6,428 nucleotides of DNA from an uncultured bacterium (GTDB taxonomy: Bacteria > Planctomycetota > Phycisphaerae > Phycisphaerales > SM1A02): NCBI GenBank assembly GCA_903914045.1, contig CAIWNO010000383.1, positions 1-6,428 of the forward strand, read 5' to 3'. Below are positions 1 through 5,489 of the stretch, one piece after another. The notes beneath the pieces are model-generated. The model ran no database searches and had not been told where the DNA came from. It saw only the letters and a program-made list of their open reading frames with translations. Both the position numbers and the translations under genes were made by a program. Position 1 is the first letter of the stretch, and every line of letters starts with the position of its first letter.

Positions 1-831
1 AGGTTCCTCTTCGCCGCGCTCATCTGGGCGCGTTCGCGCGGTAGTTGGCTTGTAGGCGGCCTTGCGAAGGCTGGAAAATTCCGCGACGGAAAGTTCACGC
101 CACGCGCCAACCGTCACGCCGCGCAACTGCAGAGGACCAATCGCAATTTGGCGCAAGCGCTTTAGTGGATAGCCAATTCGCAGCATTGTCAGCCTAATTT
201 CAGTGTTTTTACCATCGCGGATTTCCATCAGCAAAGTGGTGCGGCCCAATTCGCGGTTCAGTACCGTGACGCGCGAACGCTTCTCTGGATCCATGCTCAT
301 GCTGCGCTTGCTTGGAAACAACGCCGCCTCAATGGTGGTCACGGCCGCATCATCAAGTCGACCAGCGACAACCAACTCAAATGTTTTTGACACTTCATAG
401 CGCGGATGCGTCAAGCGATTGGCAAACTCGCCATCGTTGGTCATGAGCACCAATCCACTGGCGTCAATCTCCAAGCGGCCTACTGGAAATAATCTTGTTT
501 GCAACGGGTGCTGCACCAAATCAATCACGCGACGACGGCCATCAGGGTCAACATTGGTGCAGACAATTCCTTTGGGCTTGTACAACATGATGTAGACATG
601 CGGATCTGCGCCGCGAATGACGCGGCCATCCACTTCAATTTTATCTTTTTCCGCGTTCACCCAAGCGGGGAGAGCGTCAAGAATAATTCCGTTCACGCGC
701 ACGCGCGCCTGCGCCACCAATTCCTCGCACTCGCGTCGACTGGCCACGCCCGCTTGCGCCAGCACTTTTTGAATGCGTTCCCCGCGGCGGTCGTCGGTAA
801 ATGGGTGCGCGGTGCTTGATCGGCGTTTCAT
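1..831 (-). CDS. RsuA/RluB-family rRNA pseudouridine synthase (C-terminus beyond window)
   Basis: Family members isomerise a specific uridine of 16S or 23S rRNA to pseudouridine in the cytoplasm. The reverse strand is open for 277 codons from ATG 831 to base 1, with no stop in the window. Residues about 18-70 form an S4 RNA-binding domain (ERIQKVLAQAGVASRRE, then VRVNG). The catalytic domain follows: YKPKG at 84-88, GRLEIDASGLVLMTNDGE at 118-135, NRLTHPRYEVSKTF at 138-151, DGKNTEIRLTM at 206-216, and IGPLQLRGV at 231-239. The visible end is a charged tail, as is common in RluB-like members. Oddity: the catalytic Asp of the GRLD motif is Glu121 (GAG, bases 469-471), and the usual NRQ(V/I)RRM segment reads NTEIRLTM. 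Start: 831 puts the S4 domain near the N-terminus. An in-frame ATG at 876 has a better ribosome site (GGAG at 887-890, 10-base spacing) and would add 15 residues. The fold assignment is firm, the exact target base is unknown, and activity is uncertain. Confidence 0.9.
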   Translation of the reverse strand, partial: MKRRSSTAHPFTDDRRGERIQKVLAQAGVASRRECEELVAQARVRVNGIILDALPAWVNAEKDKIEVDGRVIRGADPHVYIMLYKPKGIVCTNVDPDGRRRVIDLVQHPLQTRLFPVGRLEIDASGLVLMTNDGEFANRLTHPRYEVSKTFELVVAGRLDDAAVTTIEAALFPSKRSMSMDPEKRSRVTVLNRELGRTTLLMEIRDGKNTEIRLTMLRIGYPLKRLRQIAIGPLQLRGVTVGAWRELSVAEFSSLRKAAYKPTTARTRPDERGEEEP

Positions 832-840
832 GGGTCGCCC

Positions 841-846
841 ATGGTA
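841..846 (-). promoter_or_regulatory. Candidate -10 box of the pseudouridine synthase gene
   Basis: On the minus strand this reads TACCAT and lies 9 bases before ATG 831. It fits the TAnnnT core of a sigma-70 type -10 element. A start site 6-8 bases downstream would give a leader of only a few bases. I see no good -35 box at 16-18 bases spacing, and the motif is short enough to occur by chance. If the longer start at 876 is the true one, this box lies inside the gene. Confidence 0.25.
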
Positions 847-862
847 GACACTTGTTTGCCCG

Positions 863-868
863 TACACT
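863..868 (+). promoter_or_regulatory. Candidate -10 box of the YihY-family gene
   Basis: TACACT lies 6 bases before ATG 875, so a normally placed transcription start would fall on or next to the A of the start codon. There is no Shine-Dalgarno sequence between box and ATG, and none could fit if transcription began there. No clear -35 hexamer is visible about 17 bases upstream. The case for a leaderless transcript rests on spacing alone. Confidence 0.3.
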
Positions 869-874
869 TTGCGC

Positions 875-2146
875 ATGAATGATTTTCTCCATGTCTTGCC
901 CGAGACCGTGACCTTGAGATTGGCTCGATTCTGGCGGTTTTTACGCTTTTGCATTCACTGGATCGCAAAGGACCGCGCCACGCAAATGGCCAGCGCGTTG
1001 GCCTATCGAACCTTGATTGGCCTCTTGCCAGTCGTCATTGTGGCCACACTCATCTTCAAGTCGGTTGCGGGACAAAATTTCACGCAGTTGGTCAAGCAAG
1101 GATTGGACGCGCTTGGTCTTGAGGAAATTAAAATTGTTCCGCCAGGGTCCACGCAAGAACAAGTGAGCTTAAGTTCGTGGCTGCTGGAAATTATTTCAGG
1201 CGCCTCCAAACTTGATCTGTCTGGACTTGGAATTGTTGGCGCCAGCATTCTTCTATTCAGTTCCATTTGGGTTGTCATCACAATTGAAGAAAGTTTCAAC
1301 ATGATTTGCCGCGCCACGCACGGGCGAAGTTGGGTGCGTCGTTTCATTACCTACTGGTTCGCGCTTACCGCCGGACCACTTCTATTGGGCGCGCTTCCAA
1401 TTGTTGGCGCCTATGTCACCAAGTCCGCAGACATGTTGCCAAATTGGGGATGGCTCTTATGGGTGGTGCGATCCATGTGGGGATTTTTTGTGTTGTGGGT
1501 GTTGTTGCTGTTGGTGTACACCGCCGTTCCAAGTTCGCCGCCACGCTTTCGTTTTGCCGCAATGGGCGCGCTTTTTAGCTCAATTGGACTTTTGCTTGGC
1601 CAACATTTCCTTGGCGTCTATGTCAATAAAACTTTAAGCTTGAGTTTAATTTATGGATCGCTCGGTTTGGTTCCAGTGTTCATGTTCTGGCTCTACGCCA
1701 TGTGGCTCATTGTGCTTGGCGGTTTACAAGCGGCTGTCTTGTGGGATGTTTTTGGAAAGCGCGGTTGGGAGCAACTCTCGCTCGAAGAGGGTCCCACGCT
1801 GGCTGATCCTGGAGTCGCGGTCTCCATTATGCAGCAAGTTGTGAACAATTATAAAAATGAAATTCCAGCGACGTTGGTCAATGTTTCAAAATCAGTTGGC
1901 TTATCGAGTTCGGTCACCCATATGTTGCTCGGGCGCCTGCTTGAACGCGGTCTCCTGTTGTATGTCGCGGACGGTGAGAAATATGTGCCCGCGAAACCAG
2001 CATCGGAAATTCTGTTGGCCGACGCGCTGCGTGTTGGGTTTGAATCATGCAGCGCTGGATTGGGCAAGATTGATCCGTCGCTTCAAGAACTTCGCGACGC
2101 GCAAGTGCAAGCGCTTTCCAAGCGGACGTTGGCGCACCCCACGTGA
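875..2146 (+). CDS. YihY/BrkB-family inner-membrane protein with C-terminal winged-helix-like domain
   Basis: This 423-residue protein belongs to the YihY/virulence factor BrkB (UPF0761, PF03631) family of six-helix inner-membrane proteins, whose biochemical role is not settled. The N-terminal KDRATQMASALAYRTLIGLLP at 32-52 is the family hallmark leading into helix 1. Hydrophobic segments lie near 43-62, 116-136, 159-183, 194-216, 228-249 and 262-290. The late signature LIYGSLGLVPVFMFWLYAMW (258-277) is also typical. Residues about 313-375 look like a cytoplasmic winged helix: a helix ending VNNYKNE, then LVNVSKSVGLSSSVTHMLLGRLLERGLL, then a wing-like LYVADGEKYVPAK. Start: ATG 875; an in-frame TTG at 869 would add only two residues and lies next to the candidate -10 box. 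There is no Shine-Dalgarno site. The gene is divergent from the pseudouridine synthase (43 bp) and convergent with the chemoreceptor (62 bp), so it is probably transcribed alone. Family membership is secure; substrate or partner is unknown. Confidence 0.92.
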   Translation: MNDFLHVLPETVTLRLARFWRFLRFCIHWIAKDRATQMASALAYRTLIGLLPVVIVATLIFKSVAGQNFTQLVKQGLDALGLEEIKIVPPGSTQEQVSLSSWLLEIISGASKLDLSGLGIVGASILLFSSIWVVITIEESFNMICRATHGRSWVRRFITYWFALTAGPLLLGALPIVGAYVTKSADMLPNWGWLLWVVRSMWGFFVLWVLLLLVYTAVPSSPPRFRFAAMGALFSSIGLLLGQHFLGVYVNKTLSLSLIYGSLGLVPVFMFWLYAMWLIVLGGLQAAVLWDVFGKRGWEQLSLEEGPTLADPGVAVSIMQQVVNNYKNEIPATLVNVSKSVGLSSSVTHMLLGRLLERGLLLYVADGEKYVPAKPASEILLADALRVGFESCSAGLGKIDPSLQELRDAQVQALSKRTLAHPT

Positions 2147-2208
2147 TCATGTCTTCGCCTCTTGGGCCAATGCTGTGATGCGGGTGAAAACTCATCCAAA
2201 GCGCTAAA
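2147..2208. other. Short convergent intergenic gap
   Basis: These 62 bases separate the stop codons of the YihY-family gene and the chemoreceptor gene. I looked for a bidirectional terminator and found only a weak 5-bp stem (2182-2186 with 2193-2197, one G-T pair) with no T-tract on either strand. No gene or RNA is apparent. Confidence 0.6.
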
Positions 2209-3858
2209 TTACAGTCGAAATCGAACCACTTCGTTGTTCAACGCGCTCACGGAATTTCTCATCTGATCGGCGGCCTTGGTGAATTCACCAAGCGATTGAA
2301 TGGTCACCTTCACGTTGTCAGACAAGTTGCTCATGGCTTCACCAATTTGTTTGGCGCCCAAGTTCTGGCTGTTCATGCCTTGGCTGACGCTTCCAAATTG
2401 ATTCTTCATCACCTCAACGCTTTCAATAATGTTGGTCAGTGTTTGTCCAACGGTTTCCACTTGGTTCACGCTGTTGGTCACCTGCGATGCGAACTTATCC
2501 ATTTCCATCACGCCGGTTGAAACCGCGCTTTGCATGTGCTTGACGGTGTGTTCAATATCCAAAGTGGCGGAGGCGGTCTGATCCGCAAGGCGTCGAATTT
2601 CTCGCGCCACCACCAGGAAGCCGCGACCATGTTCGCCGGCTTTCTCTGCTTCAAGGGCGGCGTTCACGCTGAGCAAATTGGTTTGATCCGCGACTTTGGT
2701 AATGGTGACAACCACTCCGGAAATGTCCTTGGTCTTGGAGTTGATCTGCTCCAGTTTTTCAGAAATGGAAGCGCTCTGATCGGCAAGTTGCTGCATGACT
2801 AATTTCATTTCGGCAAGACCCGTTCGACTCGTGGCCGCAAGTCCGGCGGAATTCTTGGCCACGCCTTCCACTTCGCTCATGGTGTTCACCAACTCATTTC
2901 CAGTCACAGTAATTTGACGGACCGCCGCGGCAATTTCCGTTGTGGACGCGCCGAAATGATGAATGGTGGTCTCTTGCTGCTTGCTTGTGGCGTACATTTC
3001 CACCGCGGTGCCGCCAAGTGAATCAGTGGCGTTCTTCACGCCACCCAACACGGAAGCGATCTTGTCTACAAATTGATCTATATAGCCCGCCAAAATGCCA
3101 ACTTCATCCTTGGATTGAATATTCAGGCGCACGGTTAAATCCGCGTCGGCCTCCGCCATGCTTTGCATTCGATTGGTGACCGCGGCAAGCGCCTGCAACA
3201 CGCCTTTCAAAATGACTGCGCCAATGATTGCCACCAAGCCAAGAACGACCGCCGCAACAATAATTCCCATCACCCTTCCTTGATCTACAGCCTCCCGCGC
3301 GTCTTTTTCATGCTGCGCAACTTTCGCTTCGGCGGCGGCAACGGCCTTTAAAATAGATGATCGATGCGCTTCATACAGTGGATTCAGTTGATCCATGGTT
3401 ATGGCTGAAGCTGTCGCGTGGTCGCCGCGATCAATCGCGGCCTTCCAGTCGCCGTGGATAATTTGAAAAAAGCTTTCCGCGGGGCGATATGAATCTTGCA
3501 GCAATTCACGCGCCACAACGCCTTCGTTGCCTAGCGCATTCAGCGACAATTTTTGCGCCCATGCGGCGTGGCCATCCCGGTATTGCTTTTCCAAATCCTG
3601 AAGTTCAGTGTTCAGATCCTTCAATGCCTCGGGCGTTTTGGCTCCGTTCATTTGGCACACCACCAGATAAGGTTGGACAATAAATTGTGAGGGCGGAAGA
3701 ATGTCTGCAATCAGATCCTTATCACGCGCAAGCTGTTGATAAATTGGGCCGTTCACCATGACCTTTGAAATATTGAAGTGGTTCACCCCAAAAAGCGCCA
3801 CAAATCCAAGCACCACGAGCACTCCAATCACCGCAAATCGTCGTCTAAATGTCATCAT
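2209..3858 (-). CDS. Membrane methyl-accepting chemotaxis protein, WspA-like signalling domain
   Basis: This 549-residue transmembrane chemoreceptor should relay a signal to a CheA/CheW kinase complex. Residues 8-25 form the first membrane helix. Residues 26-195 form a mostly helical sensor domain with an early ADILPPSQFIVQPYL stretch (51-65), a pattern I recall from four-helix-bundle type sensors. The second membrane helix is at about 197-218, followed by a HAMP-like segment to about 270. The cytoplasmic coiled coil has its hairpin tip at 390-413 (DQTNLLSVNAALEAEKAGEH, then GRG). It continues VVAREIRRLADQTASATLDI (416-435) and MQSAVSTGVMEMDKF (442-456). This variant (SVNAA, EAEKAGE, VAREIRRLADQT, MQSAVSTGVMEMD) resembles the Pseudomonas WspA type rather than the Tar/Tsr type. 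The C-terminus VVRFRL has no CheR-binding pentapeptide. Start: two adjacent ATGs at 3858 and 3855, neither with a Shine-Dalgarno site. It begins 24 bases after the DUF1570-like gene and is probably co-transcribed with it. No che or wsp gene is nearby. The ligand is unknown. Confidence 0.93.
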   Translation of the reverse strand: MMTFRRRFAVIGVLVVLGFVALFGVNHFNISKVMVNGPIYQQLARDKDLIADILPPSQFIVQPYLVVCQMNGAKTPEALKDLNTELQDLEKQYRDGHAAWAQKLSLNALGNEGVVARELLQDSYRPAESFFQIIHGDWKAAIDRGDHATASAITMDQLNPLYEAHRSSILKAVAAAEAKVAQHEKDAREAVDQGRVMGIIVAAVVLGLVAIIGAVILKGVLQALAAVTNRMQSMAEADADLTVRLNIQSKDEVGILAGYIDQFVDKIASVLGGVKNATDSLGGTAVEMYATSKQQETTIHHFGASTTEIAAAVRQITVTGNELVNTMSEVEGVAKNSAGLAATSRTGLAEMKLVMQQLADQSASISEKLEQINSKTKDISGVVVTITKVADQTNLLSVNAALEAEKAGEHGRGFLVVAREIRRLADQTASATLDIEHTVKHMQSAVSTGVMEMDKFASQVTNSVNQVETVGQTLTNIIESVEVMKNQFGSVSQGMNSQNLGAKQIGEAMSNLSDNVKVTIQSLGEFTKAADQMRNSVSALNNEVVRFRL

Positions 3859-3882
3859 AATTTCATGCTAACGAGATACCGC

Positions 3883-5217
3883 TCAGTGCGGTACATGTGG
3901 AGGCGTGGTGGCGGGAGTGGTCGAACTTGTCGAAGCATCCTTCGTCACGCGCATTGATGATTTGTCAGTAGGCGTATTGCCGGTTATCGGGGAGATTGTT
4001 GAATTGCCTGTCATTGGATTGGCTTGAACAGCATCATTTTTTTTGACCAAGACCCGTTTGCAAAATGCTGATGAAAGAAATTCCATTTGACGACGCCCTT
4101 CATACCGAACCCAATTTCGTTCAAAGCGCGGAAGTGGACCAAAGATCGCCTCAAAATTTTTCTGTCGATCATCCTGCGATGCGAATGAACCATTGCTCAG
4201 AGATTCCAAGTACAAACGCAATTCCGTGGGACGCTCACGTAATAACCAATTGGTCAACACATAGGATTGCGCGTAAAAATCCGTAATGGCATCGGCCGAA
4301 TCTGCAGCCTCTAAAAACCGATCTTTGGTCAATAAAATTTCAAGCGGTATAAGAGTATTTTTATCAGTGGCCAACTTGAAGGCATCACGCCTCCGCCAAT
4401 TGTCAACCTTGTAACCAAATGCCGTGTCCGTCCGCTCGGTTTCAAAATTTGTGGCAAGGCCTTCCGCCAACCAAAGGGGATAAGACGCGCCTTTGCGTTG
4501 AATATCGGTGTGAAAAAAAAGTTGATGCGCCGCCTCGTGCACCGCGGTGCTTACAAAACTTCCCGCCGCAAGATCTTTGATACGACCATGCTCGGCGGCA
4601 AGTTGTTTTTTGGCCTGGGTTATTTCAGAATTGGATTTTAAGGCTTTCCCCCCCGCTTGCTGCAATTGTTCCGCTTGTTGCACTTGGCGGTCCTGTTGAT
4701 TCAGTTGCTGAGTGACTTTCTGCACATCTTCCGCGCCATCCGCCTTGAAAAAAACAAGTCGATCGGCAAATGGACTGTAATAACCAACGGCCCAGGTCTT
4801 GGTCACTTTGTCATTTTTTTCTGCAAATTCCAAGTAATCCCGCTGCTCACGAAACACCACGGCGACAAGTTTGTGACGCAATGGCAAAGCATTCCATCCA
4901 AGCGCGCCGCACACTTCAAAATATTTAAGGAATGTTGTCTCCAACAATGTCCCAACCATTGTGATGTCATCTGGGGAAGTATTTGACACAATCACATAGT
5001 GCGCAGTTTCACTTTTACTGAATTTTGGAAGTAATTTCAATGTCTCTTGCAGCACGTCCGAATTGGTCGATGGACTCTTGCTGCGAGCGTCAATTTGCGT
5101 GGCAGAATTTTGAATCGATGTCTTGGTTGCGGCGACGACGGAATTTTGCGCCACACTGTGCGCTGGAACAAATGTCAGGCAACACAGAAGCGGAAAAATG
5201 TGCCGTATTAAATTCAT
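3883..5217 (-). CDS. Secreted DUF1570-like putative zinc metallopeptidase (gluzincin fold)
   Basis: This 444-residue protein looks exported. Residues 1-23 form a signal peptide (basic MNLIRH, hydrophobic core IFPLLCCLTFVPA, SVA before the likely cleavage site). The mature part resembles DUF1570 (PF07607), peptidase MA-like proteins known chiefly from Planctomycetota. HYVIVSN (73-79), the LLETTFLKYF helix (91-100) and LVAVVFREQRDYLEFA (117-132) precede a zinc motif, HEAAH at 227-231. WLAEGLATNFE at 249-259 follows, so Glu252 is the likely third ligand, 21 residues after His231, as in gluzincins. All catalytic residues are present, so activity is plausible but not shown. A Gln-rich, probably coiled-coil stretch (about 163-215) lies before the zinc site. 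Residues about 400-444 are a Ser/Thr/Pro-rich tail with two TGN repeats. Cys12 and Cys13 do not form a proper lipobox. The gene heads a likely operon with the chemoreceptor 24 bases downstream. I see no Shine-Dalgarno site before ATG 5217. Runs of 8 T (4037-4044), 7 C (4648-4654) and 8 A (4513-4520) keep the frame. Confidence 0.82.
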   Translation of the reverse strand: MNLIRHIFPLLCCLTFVPAHSVAQNSVVAATKTSIQNSATQIDARSKSPSTNSDVLQETLKLLPKFSKSETAHYVIVSNTSPDDITMVGTLLETTFLKYFEVCGALGWNALPLRHKLVAVVFREQRDYLEFAEKNDKVTKTWAVGYYSPFADRLVFFKADGAEDVQKVTQQLNQQDRQVQQAEQLQQAGGKALKSNSEITQAKKQLAAEHGRIKDLAAGSFVSTAVHEAAHQLFFHTDIQRKGASYPLWLAEGLATNFETERTDTAFGYKVDNWRRRDAFKLATDKNTLIPLEILLTKDRFLEAADSADAITDFYAQSYVLTNWLLRERPTELRLYLESLSNGSFASQDDRQKNFEAIFGPLPRFERNWVRYEGRRQMEFLSSAFCKRVLVKKNDAVQANPMTGNSTISPITGNTPTDKSSMRVTKDASTSSTTPATTPPHVPH

Positions 5218-5280
5218 GAGTTCATTTTCAGTTATGAAGTGAACGCATCATGTGCGCTGATTGCAAGAGTGCTGATGAGA

Positions 5281-5310
5281 TTGACTTTACTTCCAATAAA
5301 TTTTTAAAAT
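5281..5310 (+). promoter_or_regulatory. Candidate sigma-70 type promoter upstream of nuoB
   Basis: TTGACT (5281-5286) and TAAAAT (5305-5310) are separated by 18 bases and each is one mismatch from the sigma-70 consensus hexamer. Transcription would begin near 5317 and leave a leader of about 170 bases before nuoB. The -10 half sits inside an AT-rich dyad, so the match may partly reflect base composition. Confidence 0.3.
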
Positions 5311-5312
5311 TT
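5298..5312. repeat. AT-rich inverted repeat
   Basis: AAATTTT (5298-5304) and AAAATTT (5306-5312) are perfect inverted arms around a single central T. It lies in the most AT-rich part of the divergent intergenic region. It could be a DNA-bending or UP-element-like site, a regulator-binding dyad, or simply a consequence of low-complexity AT sequence. Confidence 0.45.
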
Positions 5313-5377
5313 GAAAGCAATAATACGATAGACGAATCGCAAGAATATGTTTGACACTTTGAGAGAAATTCCGCAAA

Positions 5378-5391
5378 ACCGTTCGCACGGT
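5378..5391. repeat. Small perfect hairpin, ACCGT-tcgc-ACGGT
   Basis: ACCGT (5378-5382) and ACGGT (5387-5391) are exact inverted arms around the tetraloop TCGC. The pairing does not extend past 5 bp and no T-tract follows, so a terminator is unlikely. If transcription starts at the upstream candidate promoter, this would be a leader hairpin of nuoB; otherwise it could be a short operator-like dyad. Confidence 0.35.
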
Positions 5392-5406
5392 CAAGAACAA
5401 TATGCC

Positions 5407-5445
5407 AGAATGACCTAGAATGTGGCTGTAAAACCAATATGTGGC
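5407..5445 (+). repeat. Short phased direct repeats upstream of nuoB
   Basis: AGAATG occurs at 5407-5412 and 5417-5422, exactly 10 bases apart, and ATGTGGC occurs at 5420-5426 and 5439-5445, 19 bases apart. The spacings are close to one and two turns of DNA, as seen for tandem regulator sites. They end about 45 bases before the nuoB start codon. The units are short and chance is a real alternative. Confidence 0.3.
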
Positions 5446-5474
5446 CGCCACTAGTCTGAAATCCCCACCCGCCC

Positions 5475-5480
5475 TACGAT
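5475..5480 (+). promoter_or_regulatory. Candidate -10 box directly before nuoB
   Basis: TACGAT lies 9 bases before ATG 5490, so a start site at the usual distance would give a leader of roughly 1-4 bases. The 15 bases before the ATG contain no Shine-Dalgarno sequence. No good -35 box is visible at 16-18 bases spacing. It resembles the arrangement at the two divergent genes near 831 and 875. Confidence 0.3.
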
Positions 5481-5489
5481 ACAAAACCT

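Larger units (their letters stand above)
5218..5489. other. Divergent intergenic region between the DUF1570-like gene and nuoB
   Basis: These 272 bases separate two divergent genes and should hold both promoters. The middle part (about 5281-5330) is clearly AT-rich compared with the flanking genes. It contains an AT dyad (5298-5312), a candidate plus-strand promoter (5281-5310), a small GC hairpin (5378-5391), short spaced repeats (5407-5445) and a -10-like box right before nuoB (5475-5480). The only open frames here are short, encode no recognisable protein and overlap the AT-rich part, so I call none. No clear promoter for the minus-strand gene could be picked by eye. Confidence 0.7.

Noticed and set aside
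352..363. A second GRLD string in the pseudouridine synthase (residues 157-160) as the catalytic motif
   Set aside because: It follows FELVVA and precedes DAAVTT, a loop position after the core HPRYEV segment, not the motif before TNDGE. It does not rescue the Asp-to-Glu change at residue 121.
499..819. 106-codon plus-strand open frame opposite the pseudouridine synthase
   Set aside because: It is antisense to well-conserved S4 and catalytic-domain coding sequence and resembles no protein I recognise.
869..874. TTG 869 as the start of the YihY-family gene
   Set aside because: It adds only two residues, has no ribosome site, and directly abuts the candidate -10 box; ATG 875 is the simpler choice.
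2182..2197. Hairpin between the two convergent stop codons as a terminator
   Set aside because: The stem is 5 bp with a G-T pair and a 6-base loop, and no T-tract follows on either strand.
4513..4654. Homopolymer runs (8 A, 7 C) as signs of a frameshift in the DUF1570-like gene
   Set aside because: The reading frame continues through both runs into conserved zinc-site and downstream sequence, so no indel is indicated.
5351..5379. Perfect TTGACA (5351-5356) as the -35 box of a nuoB promoter
   Set aside because: No acceptable -10 lies 16-18 bases downstream; the 17-base position reads CAAAAC.
5228..5437. 69-codon minus-strand open frame in the intergenic region
   Set aside because: No ribosome site, no recognisable domain, and it crosses the AT-rich dyad and candidate promoter elements. 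A second frame overlaps it (5287-5484), as expected by chance.
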